In this document: positions 22,407 to 33,340 of the stretch, one piece after another
Numbering within the stretch: position 1 is the stretch's first letter
How the letters are laid out: each line of letters starts with the position of its first letter
DNA from: Irineochytrium annulatum
Taxonomy: Eukaryota > Chytridiomycota > Chytridiomycetes > Chytridiales > Chytridiaceae
Direction: 5' to 3'
Length of the DNA stretch: 41,626 nucleotides
NCBI GenBank assembly: GCA_027600665.1
Contig: JADGJL010000112.1
Location: 1 to 41,626, forward strand
The notes under the pieces: model-generated
The model's input: the letters and a program-made list of their open reading frames with translations, nothing else
Database searches by the model: none
Told to the model about the DNA's origin: nothing
Position numbers and translations under genes: made by a program

Positions 22407-24159
22407 ATGCGTCGGCTCGTCCAGACGGACTGCCTGTTCCTCGGCCAGCTGACGGGCCTGGCGCTGCCGACCCTAACCTCGATCTCGACGGTGTGCTGCG
22501 GGTACAGCCACTCCGATGTCGACAGGGCCGCGACGGTCGGATGCGACGAGGAGGGATACATGACCGAGTTGTGAGTTTCTTTTTGGCGATGATGGCCGCG
22601 GAGATATGAGGAAGTTGTTGCCTTCCGTGAGTTCGTTTTGGCAAGGACGAGCGCGGAGTCGTCCGGAGAAGACGCGCCCCCATTTGGAAAATCTTCTTCC
22701 TTGCTCCTGGGACAGACTAACTAACCTCTCGCACCCTTCAGGTCCCTATCCGCCGCCCACTCTCCCAACATCACAAACCTCTTCCCATCAACAGGCTGGC
22801 CCCAGTCCCTGCGCACCCTTGCCCTTGTACAAATGCATCTAACGGGTACGATCCAGGACTGGGTCTCCTGGGCCGCCATACAGACGGCCATTGGTAACGC
22901 CCTGCCGTCCCCGCTCGTGTCTGTCGATCTGCGGGAAAACGCGTTGTCTGGGAGCATACCGGAATCGTTGCCTCCAGGGCTCACAGCTTTGTAAATTCCT
23001 TCATATTAACGTACCAAGGGGCCAATACTCATCAAATTGCTCTAGGAACCTGGCGACGAACTGGTTCAGCGGCCCCATTCCGACGCCACCACCGTCGCTG
23101 TCTACATTGTAGGTCCATTTCTCGTTCGCTTAGGCTCTTATCTGACGGGCGCTCAGCATCGTGAACAACAACAACCTCTCTGGCACCATCCCTGCCACTC
23201 TCCAACGCCTCTGCCAGCTTACACACCCGGCATGCCCATCCTGGTACTCCTCCTCGCCCGTTTTTTCTCAATGCTAACATGATCTTTGGCAGTGATTTCG
23301 ACCAAAACGCTCTCCTGACGCCCTTCGCCTTTTCGAACCCGACGGCGTGCTCTGCGGCATCACTGCCGTTCAACGTGGCGCTGATTGCGTCGCTCGCGGC
23401 CCTCGCGGTGGTTGTGGCGCTCGTGGGTCTGGTGGTAGCCGCATTTGTCGTGCGGCGACGGGGCGCGAGGGAAAAAGGGAAAGCAAACCAAGATTCTGAC
23501 CGCTACCACGACGCCTCGACGTTTGCGCAGACACCGCCCACGTCGGCCGCGGAGCACGCGCCCCTACCCATTGAAGCCGAGAAGGCTGATGACGCGATCG
23601 CTGTGCCAGCCACCGCCTCCAAAGCATCCGGCACGCTGTTCGGACCCCGCGTTGGCACCGTCGGGGGTGACAAGTCCACCACTCCGCCGGTCCGATTGCT
23701 ATACGGGGGACGGCTCTTTGGCCCCCGCCGTCGTCGACGTCCGGCGCGATCGTGGCGGAGTCCTCAAGCGGTGCCGGCGAAACCGAGGCCGACATAGTGT
23801 TTTGGACGGTCGACGACGTGACGGCTTGGCTAGGGAGCCTCCACCTCCGCCCGGACGTCATCGACAAGTTCAAAGGTACGCTCTCGCGGGGTTTTTTCGT
23901 ACAAAAATGTTGAGACTCATTCCGTTCCTTCCTGGCAGCGGGCTCGATCGACGGCCCGAAGCTTCTCACGTTGACGGACGACGAGATGCGGTCGCGACTG
24001 GGCCTCACGTCCCGCGGCCAGCGGGACTCAATCCGGTTTGCCATCCGAAAATTCGGTGGGGGCGGGCGCGTGGGCGACGGGATGGAGGATAATGTGGACG
24101 ATCCCGTGCCGCCCCCGTATCAGGCCGACGCGGCTGGGATAGATTCGGTCGTCGCTTGA
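22407..24159 (+). CDS. LRR - transmembrane - SAM receptor-like protein, one frameshift
   Basis: Exons 22407-22570, 22742-22990, 23046-23108, 23157-23243, 23293-23875 and 23939-24159 carry an LRR N-cap (TDCLFLGQLTGLA, then CC), several LGTIP/SGSIP-type repeats, one strong membrane helix (LPFNVALIASLAALAVVVAL onward), a basic stop-transfer run (VRRRGAREKGK), a disordered tail and a C-terminal SAM domain (WTVDDVTAWLGSLHLRP, then LTLTDDEMRSRLGL). It ends with a PPPYQAD motif, a possible WW-domain ligand. The frame breaks at a five-G run near 23705-23709. One extra G would restore GGTALWPPPSS, matching NALWTASND of the paralogue at 24.6 kb. That is either an assembly error or early pseudogenisation. 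The signal peptide and true start are unresolved: a hydrophobic frame upstream (from about 22324) is out of phase. Confidence 0.55.
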
Positions 24160-24623
24160 GGGGGTTGTTGAACGGGAACTGTACGGCCCAGTGGGATGGG
24201 CTTCACAGGCGGTCCTTTACAAGCAGATGTGGCAACGTCGAACCGGCCCGTTTTCCTCACGCAGCGACCATGTTGGCCTTGATGCGCGCGAAGCGCGGGG
24301 TGTTGGCTGAGGAGCCGCGGTGCCGAAGAGCTAGCAAGTTGCTTCCCAGCCCCGCATCGTGTGCAATCAATGGCAGACGACATTGCCTGTTCTATCCTTT
24401 CTCCTTTTTCTTTTCTCCCCGAATGCCTGTACACTATGGAATGCCGGTGGCGTCTTTATTTGTGTTTATCTCGTATTTATAATATTAATAAAGTTAGCGT
24501 TAACATAGCAATTTAGTCTCTAAGAACTTAACAACGTAGTGGCTTAAGGCTTGTCGTTCGTGGCTTGTTCGCCGCTTATTCATCCCTGCTGGTCATTCAC
24601 AGTCGATCCGGACGTCTCAAGGC
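24160..24623. other. Intergenic region between SAM paralogues
   Basis: Contains AATAAA at 24487-24492, a candidate poly(A) signal for the upstream LRR-SAM gene about 330 nt past its stop, in an AT-rich stretch. No gene is seen. The last part may hold degenerate 5' sequence of the next SAM paralogue. Confidence 0.4.
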
Positions 24624-25578
24624 GTGACGGAGCTGGGTTGCAGCAGGCGGATGCGGACGGATGCAGCCGCAGTCACTACATGGTATGTATGTTTTCTGCC
24701 GGGATCCCTGCTCAATTGTTCTGTTCTTCTATTATGCGATGATGAAGATGGCTACGACTTGACGGGGGCGCCTGCCGGCCCGCCAAAGGCCACTGACATA
24801 ACTACGGTTTCGACGAACGCACCCCCGTCGGCGATCTTGTCGACGCCCGCAGTCGCCGGCGTCACGGTGGCTGGCGCGGCAGTTCTGTTGGCGGTTGCAA
24901 TTGCGGGGTGGTGCCTTCTCTTTGCGCGCAGCAGGAGGAGGGGCAGGGAGATCAAGGAGGTCGGCGGCATTACTTCAGCAGTGTCGACGGCCGTGGCAGC
25001 GCCAAGTCCGTTAAATACGACCACATTGGTTGGGCTGAACGGCGGCGGGGAGAACGCTCTGTGGACTGCATCGAACGACGGGCCGGCACCGCGACGTGTT
25101 CTTGCCAAAGCCATCCCCGCTTCCTCCAATCCGCGCTCCGATCGACTCCTGCCAGATCCCGTGACCTCCATCGCAGGATCGTCGGACGACGTCGTCATCT
25201 TGTTCCCGGAGAAGAAATCGTCCCTCGATCCCGCGGACTGGTCCGCGCACGACGTCGCGTCCTGGCTTTGGGAAATGGGTTACGGGACGGAGCTTCTGAG
25301 GACGTTCTGGGGTAAATGCCTTCGCTCGTTCNNNNNNNNNNTTTTTGTGTGGGTTGTTGTTTTTGTTTGTAGAGAACAGCGTGGACGGGCCGGTGCTACT
25401 GGCGCTTACGGACGAGGTGATGCGAGGGCGGCTGCGGATAGCGTCGGAGCCCGCGAGGGATCTTTTGAGCATGCAGATTGGGAGATTGAGGCGTGGAAGC
25501 GTGGCGCGGGGGACGAGTGGAGCGTTTGATGGTGGGCTGGAGCCGCCGCCGTATCAGGCCGACGTGGCGTCGATTTAA
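24624..25578 (+). CDS. Transmembrane - SAM protein, truncated paralogue without LRRs
   Basis: Two exons (24624-25311, 25373-25578) are called; the intron contains the 10-N gap. The protein has a Thr/Pro-rich outer stretch and one membrane helix (AVAGVTVAGAAVLLAVAIAG) followed by a basic run (FARSRRRGRE). A disordered cytosolic segment leads to a SAM domain (DWSAHDVASWLWEMGYG, then VDGPVLLALTDEVMRGRL). The C-terminus PPPYQADVASI mirrors the neighbour's PPPYQADAAGI. About 300 residues are visible, and the LRR ectodomain of the paralogue is absent. The first 35 codons look non-coding (CSRRMRTDAAAVTTW), so the true N-terminus may lie in an upstream exon or be lost. Function is unknown; SAM domains polymerise or recruit signalling partners. 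Confidence 0.5.
25332..25341. other. Assembly gap (10 N)
   Basis: Ten undetermined bases lie within the intron of the SAM paralogue, between the GTAAAT donor at 25312 and a T-rich tract before the acceptor at 25372. The gap size is probably nominal, so the intron length is unknown. Confidence 0.95.
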
Positions 25579-26181
25579 CGGGTTGTTGCGGCGTCGATAC
25601 GAACTACGGCCAACGGCTCCATGAGCTCGACTGGACCCTGTAACGAGAATTGTGGCGACGGATGGCGACGATTTCGATGTGCTGAAGCACCGGCTACACA
25701 ATTCTGCCATGCCTTATACTGGCTGGCGACTTCAAGTGTGTGATCCGCCTAGGCACAAGACCGAGACCCAACCGGATTTTAGGCAGCTGGATTGTCGGCA
25801 GGTTGGGAGACAAGGGTAAATAAGAATGGTATCCGCCTTGGAATGGGATGCAGCGTCAAGCTCAAGTCAAGTTTCGTTTTAAGACGATTATGCACTCCAA
25901 GGACCGATTTACTTTTTCATGCATGATTCTTCGCTTGTGCGCTGTACTTAAGGGTAGCAATAGAAACATAGAAGGCAGCGGAACCATGAGCCAGTCATGG
26001 TGCAGTTGGCGCTCCACGAGCAGCGGAAGTCATTACTGTGTCGGCAAAGGACTCAGATTTCATGCATTAGATCGTTTGTATTAAACGTAATAAATGAGCA
26101 AATAGTTATACAAGCAGACAAGCGCGAGATGCAAAGAACCTATTGAACAGATAACCTTTCCACGTGGTCGATGTGATCCCA
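25579..26181. other. Tail-to-tail intergenic region
   Basis: This lies between the SAM paralogue (plus) and the protoglobin gene (minus). No gene or RNA was recognised. The sequence is of mixed composition and becomes AT-rich near 26080-26150. Confidence 0.45.
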
Positions 26182-27093
26182 TCACCTTTTCAGCAAGTAG
26201 CCAGCGATGAACGCAACCGCGCAAACGGCGACCCCAACCCCAGCTATCACCGCGTTCGAGAGCAACCCGCGCGCGCTCGCGTGGTGAACCTTCTTGACAT
26301 TGGCCCTCGAGTCCGGCAGCTCGTTGCCATCGGTGACGTAGTACTGCGCGAAGAGGTCGTTCTGGATCCAGAGCAGCTTGTTGAACGCCAGCAGGGTGCG
26401 CTTTATCGCGTCCTTGTCGAGAGGGAGGTCGGAGACGGCGCCGATGACGACGTTCTCGACGAAGGTGAGGAGGGCGTTGATGTGGATGTACTCGACGTTG
26501 ATAGACGTCTTCTTGGTTGGGTTTTTGGTGTGGATCTAACGTAGGCGAGTTTTAGCGACGAGTTGGAAGGTGGGTTGGTGTTCGAATGAGCATTTACCAG
26601 CGCGACCCAGTCGAGGTACTTGACCGTCGCCGGTCCGTAGTCGGCGGTGACGAGCTTGCGAAGGTACTTTGAGAGCATATCCTTTCGGAACTGTATCTGC
26701 TCGCTACAAAAGAGATTTTAACGCATGCCCGCATGGTACAGCCCATAGCTAACCCAGAACGAACCTGGTCTGCTTCAACGCGGCCGCGTCCACGACCACG
26801 CTGCCGTTAAAGCCCTCCATCCGGTTGGCGAACACCTGCTTCGTGATGTCGAACGAGAAGAGCTTCGCGTAGACTGTTTGCATTGCCGACCGACTTTCAG
26901 TGACCAGCTATCCGAACAAAAAAGAACACGATAGCATACCAGCATCAACGACAACAGGGACCAGCGGCTCGATGTGCGCGGCCGAATCCCTGATGGCCTT
27001 GACGTCCTCGGGTCCAAAGTCGACGAACTTAGCGACGTAGTTGAAGCGGTACTCGAGGTCGGTGTAAAGGCGGTCGCGGTCGACGTGCTGCAT
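26182..27093 (-). CDS. Tail-anchored protoglobin / globin-sensor protein
   Basis: Four exons (27093-26940, 26873-26765, 26703-26598, 26535-26182) give 240 residues with consistent phases. The first 195 residues follow the protoglobin / globin-coupled-sensor pattern: an N-terminal helix (DRDRLYTDLEYRFNYVAKFV), FGPEDVKAIRDSAAHIEPLV, then VVVDAVYAKLFSFDITKQVF. The segment TVKYLDWVALIHTKNP has H125 at the expected proximal haem ligand position. A last long helix is FNKLLWIQNDLFAQYYV. Such domains bind haem and O2, NO or CO. A single hydrophobic helix at about 218-238 (NAVIAGVGVAVCAVAFIAGY) precedes the final Leu-Leu-Lys-Arg, giving a tail-anchored layout with the globin in the cytosol. No output domain is fused. 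Membrane-tethered gas sensing or NO detoxification is inferred. The target membrane is unknown. Confidence 0.8.
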
Positions 27094-28118
27094 GTTGGCT
27101 CGGCGTTGATTGACTTGATGGGCTGGCTATAAGGAAATCGCGTCGTTCTACTTATACTGTCGACCAGCCTGGAAACCTCCGGAATTCGGCTCGGTGGTCG
27201 GCCAGTGAACCAAGAAACGAGAAATACGAATTGAGGCTGCGCCCGACTTCTCCCGACTTCACGCGCTCCACCGCCAACCAGTGCCAGCAAGCGCCACGGG
27301 GGCAGAGGCCGCTATGAAGACTGAGGCCGTTGGGACGGGCTGGTCGCCACCATTTGATTGGGGAGAGAACTCCTCAGGCCGAGGCAGGGGCCTTTAACTT
27401 CAGCGAGGTCCTGCAACGACCTTACCCTGGGACCTGGCTGACGACGGCGGTTGAAGAATTTAAGTGTGATTCACCACCGTCACGTCAGCTCCATGCTCGC
27501 GCATTCCCCGTCAATGTAAACCCGCCCTACTTGACTAACACATCGCGGAGATAACGGACGTAGGTACTGGAGGGGACGACACGGCGGACTCAATTAGAGC
27601 TGAGGCGAGCGTGAGAAAGAGGAGTCGAAGCCGGACCCGTGTTAGCAGTCAGCCTTGTTTGTGGGAAGCGAACTGCTGTCTGCGGTCGGGTGCAAACGGT
27701 CGTTTGGAATCTTCAGTGGCGACGATGGCTTTTCGGGACCTTAAAGAAAACATGTTAGGCCCCATCCTCACTGACTTCGAGGTGCCATATACGACGGAAG
27801 TAAGCTGACGAATTTCTTAATACACTATGCTTTTTATTTTTTCAATTTTAGCTTTATATACATGTTCATTATGTTCCTGCATTTGCTTCATTACACTCAG
27901 CAGGCAAGCAGTACAAAGATGCGCCGCGGCTTTTAATTTATCCTCTTCCCTAAATGGATTTAAAGTACCAGCTCAACTTCTGATAGGAGTGTCCATGTAG
28001 ACGATGACTGCGTTACCCGAATCGAGTAGAGATATTGAGTTTCGAAAATAAGGCAGATGGAAGAATGAGTTTGACGACGTCGCCCATGAGGCTAAGTAGT
28101 ACGGACTGGTCATCGCAG
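27094..28118. other. Intergenic kilobase with no supported gene
   Basis: This is the promoter side of the protoglobin gene and the 3' side of the TIR-ankyrin gene. A short plus-strand frame ending near 27808 includes MAFRDLKENMLGPILTDFEV followed by GAAGTAAGC, which could be a first coding exon with a donor. No continuation exon was found downstream, where the sequence is AT-rich. No RNA gene was recognised. Confidence 0.4.
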
Positions 28119-31100
28119 TTAACATGCGAGGCCGTTTAACCACGCCTTGGTGGCCTTCCCGGTGCTACACTGGTCATTGATCAAATCCACCGGTAGCTTC
28201 CCATCCTTATCCCTCGCCCCGACATCCACCTTCTTCTCCACCAGGAGCTTGACAAGCTCGACGTTGCCGGTGACGCACGCGGCATGAAGCGCCGTCCTCC
28301 CGCGATTCCCCTTGACGTTCAGGTCGGCACCGCCCGCTATTAGCGCCCGCATAACCTTGATAGCCCCGTCGTGATCCGCGAGCCCCGCTGCATGCAGTAC
28401 GGCCGTGTCGCCATCGTGGTTCCGCAGGGCGGCGTCGGCCCCGGCCTCCAGCAACGCTGAGACGGCGCCGGCGTGGGCGCAGAAGACGGCCCGGCAAAGC
28501 GCCGTGTTGCCGTTGGCGTCGACCGAGTCGACGTGGTAGCCTGCAGCCAGGAGGCTCGAGATCATTGGGAGGTTGCCGGACCTGGAGGCGGCGTGCAAGG
28601 GGTTCAGGATCGGCCGGCGGGCGCACGCCGGGTCGCTCGGACGGGGGATCATGGAGGAGGCATCGGATAGTGGGATGCCAAAGTGGTCGGCGAGCCAACG
28701 GGCCGACCGGTCGCTGCCTCTCGCGCGAGCGTAGAGCACTAGGGCGCCGCGAGCCTCGTCGTTGGCGAGGTGGATGTCGTGTTGTTGTGATCGGGGTCGG
28801 AGGGCGATCGCTTCCAAGAGGAGCTTGACCGCGTCGACGCTGTCGGCGTTCAAGGCCGCCATAAAAGGGTCGACGTTATAGCAGTCGGGAAGCAACGGGT
28901 CCGCGCCGTTGGCAAGCAGGAGCTTAACCGTGTCGATGTGACCGTACCATGCGGCAACCCGGAGGGCCGTCATTTTCCCTTGCGTGACGGCGTCGATTGA
29001 AAAGGATGGCGATGGCTTAAGAAGATCGTACACCTTTGCGGCAAGCATCGAATCGCTCTGCCCGGAGGCCACGTGCAGAAGATTCCAATTGCGCCGCGTC
29101 AAGATATCGATCTTGGCCTTGGTGCGCAATAACTCAAAAACCTCCACGTTCGACGTTTGCACCGAGTGGAATATAGCCGTCATGCCCGCGTTGTCGGCAA
29201 CATCGATGGTACCAGGGGTATGCTCCAGAATCTTCTCCACCATCGTCCTCGAGCATATCAACGACGCACAGCAAGAGATTAGTGGAGTGGCGCCATCCGT
29301 GGTTGTATGCTTCAGCGAGGCCTTGCTCCCCAGCAGTAGGCCGAACATCTTGTCGTCTCCCTTCTGGCACGCTAGAATTATGGGCGTGATCCCGTCATCG
29401 TCGGAGGTGTTGACGTCGGCCCCGCGCCTCAGCAGCTCAGCCATGACTCGATGACCGTCCTGTTTGGCGGCGATGAGGAGCGGCGTTTCATGGCGGAGGT
29501 CCACAGCGTCCAAGTCTGGTTTTGCATCCAACAACATCGACGCAACGTCGCTAGACTTGAGGTCTGATCAAAGCATGCAATTAGAGAACCAGGTGAAGTT
29601 TCCACAAATCAAGACAACGTGCGTGCTTACTAGCTGCAAGGTGCAACGGCGTCTGCTTGTTAAGGTTTCGCGCCTTCACATCGGCGCCCTCAGCGAGGAG
29701 GTATTTCACTATGTCCTTCTTCTCCAACTCGACCGCTTCAAAGAGCGGCGTATTCCCCTTCCCATCCAGCGCCATAATTAGCGCGGGGCACGCCAGAACG
29801 ACCTCCTGGACAATCCTTAGGGTGGAGCGCTGGACGGCGATGTGCAGGACGGACCGGTTGTCACCCGACTTCATTGTCAACACCGGCTCGCTTTGGAGCA
29901 GACGCTTGACGGCCTCGAGATTGTTCGAGGAGACGGCGTCAAAGATGTCCTTTATCGTGTTGCTAGGAGCCGTCGCGATCTGCGCCGCGCGCCGCCGGCT
30001 GTCGAGTTCCGCCTTAACGGTCTTGATGATGTTGCCGTATAGTTCATGGAGATTGTCGGTAAACCTTGCATCAATATAACTTTGGAGTGAACTTAGAAAA
30101 AGCAACAAAGCACGCAAAACTGCTTACAGGTCCTCCGCAACCTCCATGCCCAGCCATGTTTGTTCCCACGGCCGGGTCGGTTTTCTATACATAATCTCTT
30201 GTCAACCTCAACAAAAATACACTCGCTGTACCTGTTTGCAAACATGCCCCCAGTGCGGTCGAACTTTGCGGCGATGACCTCCCGCTGCTCATCGGTATAC
30301 CCGACTGCAAGCATTTATCAAAATTGGAGATGCCAAAACAGAAGTAGAACTCGCACCGATGACGGGTACGATCTTCAACCCCATCTTCTTTGCAAACTGG
30401 AACTCCTTTCTACAATTCGCGCTCGCGGCGTACTCATCGCTGATGTGCGCCACGACGACGCCGGCCTCGTCCCGGATCGCGTCCACCAGACTGTCGATCA
30501 GCGGGTGGCCGAACCCAAGCTGATCAACGTCCAGCCATGGCGACATCTGCTCCTCGCGAAGCCGGTACGCCAGGGCTCGTGGGTCGTGCCTTTACATAAG
30601 TCAAAAGGTCAAGTTTTTGTGGAAAGTGAAGAAACACTCACTTTCCGGCAGCCGCCGCGGCCCACGGAGCAGCGACTTTCGCCGACAGCTGCTTTTCCAT
30701 CTCGGACCTGAATGATGTAAGCAATCTGCGGGCTGCCGCACAGCGTTGCGCAAAGCACTCACCGCGAGTTTAGCCAGCAGTAACTAATGAAGACCTGCGA
30801 AGAACATGAGTTAACATCACCCAAAAATTGACGGCTCACACCTTATCATGACCCTGCATCTCCTTCTGAAGTCCAGGTGTGTATGCGCTAGCCGAGGACG
30901 GCGACGGCGACAGATGACGCGCCAGGGGGTAGTCAGTCGAGATCATTTCCTCCGGCGGCTGTCTAATTGGTAGTTGTGACCTCTGTGACCTCGAGATGGC
31001 GTCCACCCCGCTCACGACGGCGGGATCTCGCAAGCCAGCCCTCATCTCCTCCGCCAAAGCCGCGACCCTGTCCGCGAGCGCGCCCAGCATTTTCTCCTCC

Positions 31101-31339
31101 AGTTGGTCGAACCGTCGCTCGAGCCACTCCATCACGGCCTTGTCGTTCACGTCGGGGCCCCTCTGCATCTGGATGCGCTCCTGGAACGCCAGCACGGCCT
31201 CCAGCGACCGCTGCTGGTGGAGCAGCATCTCCTTCACGAGTCTTTCCTGGGCCTCCCCGCGGCCCTGTTCGATGTCGAGGACCTTCTGGACGATGGCGGC
31301 TGCTGGGTCGACTGGAGTGACTCGCCTGCGGAATATCAT
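28119..31339 (-). CDS. Coiled-coil - TIR - ankyrin-repeat protein
   Basis: Eight exons (31339-30842, 30794-30763, 30707-30642, 30589-30357, 30304-30232, 30184-30128, 30079-29631, 29563-28119) give 950 residues, all in phase. Residues 1-130 are a charged coiled-coil segment (MEWLERRFDQLEEKMLGALA region). The TIR domain (about 167-285) has VFISYCWLNSR, WLDVDQLGFG and SDEYAASANCRKEF. E261 aligns with the catalytic glutamate of NADase TIR domains. About 12-15 ankyrin repeats fill residues 361-945 (NTPLFEAVELEKKDIVKYLL, GRTALHAACVTGNVELVKLL and others). The TIR block resembles TIR1 of the 4-8 kb gene, including the shared SDEYAAS-x-NC motif. The layout suggests a sensor or scaffold (ankyrins) with a TIR effector and an oligomerising N-terminus. 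NADase activity is inferred, not shown. ATG 31339 was chosen, but the frame is open upstream. Confidence 0.85.
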
Positions 31340-31410
31340 TCTTTCAAGCCTTTGAGCGCGTTCTGAAGCAATGGAAAGACATCGCAAACGCCTCGAACAC
31401 CGCCACTGCC
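31340..31410. promoter_or_regulatory. Very short divergent promoter of TIR-ankyrin and F-box-like genes
   Basis: Only 71 bp separate the two proposed start codons. Either both use a compact bidirectional promoter, or one transcript starts inside the other gene. No motif was identified. Confidence 0.35.
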
Positions 31411-32898
31411 ATGCTCGACTCCGACGCCCTCCGCTGCATTCTCTCCCACCTCGACACCACCACCCCCGTCGGGCGCACCGCCCTCCTAGCCTGCATTCTC
31501 TCTTCCTCTCATCTCTTCTCCATCGCCGCACCCCAACTCTGGTCCCGGCCCGGCCTCACCCTCGACCTCGACGGGAGCGTCCACCGACACCCGGAGCACG
31601 GGAGAACCTTTGACCCCGGAGCCGCTTTCGCGTCCGTGAACGTTGAGCCGACCTCCATCAAGATCGCCGCAGGGGTGTTGGCCGGAGAGGCAGTGGACTG
31701 CAGGTCGACGGTGGGGCGGTGGCACATGTACCTGCGGTGCGTGCGGCGTATAAGGATAAAGCATCGGCAGGATTTATCGGACGCCGCGTCGCTGGTGGGG
31801 CGTCTGGGACCGTTGGAAAGCGTGATGATCGACGGGAGCGACCTAAAGTTCGTCGATGAGGCGGATCTGGAGGCCGGCCTCGGCTGGCTCCTGGACCTGT
31901 TGAAGCAAACCTCGGCCAAGCCCGCGGTCGTCCCCGAGCTCCACATCCATGAATCATGGTTCCTCCTCAGCTACTTTATTGACACGCGGGCCATTGAGCG
32001 GCTCAGAATCGACGGCTCGCGCGCCTCAATGTCGGAGATCTTATCCAAATGCCCGAACCTGCAATCGTTGACAATCGCCCCCAACGCCAAGGCGTTGTCA
32101 GATGCCGAGCTGGCGCTCATCGCCAAACACCCAACCATGAAGACATTCAGATGGGACGCGGAAGAAGCGACGAACGTGGATGCGTGCCCTTCCTTCCTCA
32201 CGGCTCTGAAATGCCGCGCCCGGAACGGTCGCAACGAAGCCTTGATGAAGATGATGGACATCGCATGTGCAAACATGCGGGAGCTCGATGTCACCGTGAA
32301 CACCATCACGGAGCCCCTGACGACCCGCCTCGTCGCGCTGCAGGCGTTGCGGACGCTGCATTTCAGGGTGGAGTTCGCGAGAGCAAACTGGGATTGGCTG
32401 ATGGCCGCGCTGCCAAAGCTTCCATTACTCGAGAATCTGGGGCTCTACCTAATCGCCCACGGTCTGACGGGCCGCCGCTGCGATCTGACGTTTGACGACC
32501 GCGCGTTCTCACGTCCCTTGCGTCTGAAGTCCCTCCGAACGTCCGAAATCGACGTCACGCTCTCAACTCTTTGGTCCACCCTTGCACACCTCGACGTCCG
32601 CCACGGCACGCTGACGATTGATTCCTCATCGCCCGCGTTCACGCGGCCGGGAACATTGACGCTCGAGCGTCTCTGGCTCCAATGCACGTGGGTGAAAGCG
32701 CTGGACGGGACGGCGTACCACGAGGAGTTCGCGAAAATGATCGAGGATGAGGGCGTGATGCCGTGGCTTTGTGACGTGTATCTGATGGCATTTTGGCAGA
32801 GGTGGGTGCAGGGCGGGAGGAAGGATGTGAGGACGCTGGAGGTTTGGAGGAAGGGGGTGGAGGGGAGGAGGTTGGTGTTGAAGTTTGAGGCGATGTAA
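31411..32898 (+). CDS. F-box-like / leucine-rich-repeat protein
   Basis: A single exon encodes 495 residues. The N-terminus (DALRCILSHLDTTTPVGRTA, then LACILSSSHLFSIAAPQLWS) reads as a diverged F-box, the Skp1-binding module of SCF ubiquitin ligases. The rest shows irregular LRR-like segments (CPNLQSLTIAPNAKALSDAE, LRTLHFRVEF, LPLLENLGLYLI) of the type fungal F-box proteins use for substrate binding. Chytrid genomes carry many single-exon genes of this type. The family level is moderately sure; the substrate is unknown. It is head-to-head with the TIR-ankyrin gene. The start is the first ATG before the F-box and the stop is TAA at 32896. Confidence 0.7.
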   Translation: MLDSDALRCILSHLDTTTPVGRTALLACILSSSHLFSIAAPQLWSRPGLTLDLDGSVHRHPEHGRTFDPGAAFASVNVEPTSIKIAAGVLAGEAVDCRSTVGRWHMYLRCVRRIRIKHRQDLSDAASLVGRLGPLESVMIDGSDLKFVDEADLEAGLGWLLDLLKQTSAKPAVVPELHIHESWFLLSYFIDTRAIERLRIDGSRASMSEILSKCPNLQSLTIAPNAKALSDAELALIAKHPTMKTFRWDAEEATNVDACPSFLTALKCRARNGRNEALMKMMDIACANMRELDVTVNTITEPLTTRLVALQALRTLHFRVEFARANWDWLMAALPKLPLLENLGLYLIAHGLTGRRCDLTFDDRAFSRPLRLKSLRTSEIDVTLSTLWSTLAHLDVRHGTLTIDSSSPAFTRPGTLTLERLWLQCTWVKALDGTAYHEEFAKMIEDEGVMPWLCDVYLMAFWQRWVQGGRKDVRTLEVWRKGVEGRRLVLKFEAM

Positions 32899-33340
32899 AC
32901 GCATAGAAATCACAGCCAGGAGTTAATAATAATGGATAATTTTACTGTATGGCGAAATATGTAATAATGCATGGGATTATTATGATGTACGGCAAAAATT
33001 GCAAGCAAAAAACTTTTTTAAAGCCTTCCACCAAGATTCTCTCTACAACACGGGCGGACCCATCACACCCCAACCACCAGCAATCACACGTGAACACGGA
33101 ATATCTTCCAGATGGCTCGGCCTTGACAACGGGGCGCGAACGACAAGGGAACGTCTTAAAAGGACGCTTCCGGCACCAGGCCTCTTGGCAATGAGCGTCA
33201 TGACGCGGAGATTCGTCGCCGTCCCGAGAAATGAGGGGGTGGGGGTTGGGGAAGGGAGATGGAAGGATTTAATGCAACGCCGATGCCACTACCTTGAGTG
33301 GAATCGCCGGGGCGCGTCTGCGGCCTCCACCTGAACGGAT
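32899..33340. other. AT-rich intergenic region
   Basis: 3' flank of the F-box-like gene; strongly AT-rich at 32920-33030. Two short overlapping frames at 32949-33334 have no domain. No gene is seen. Confidence 0.45.
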
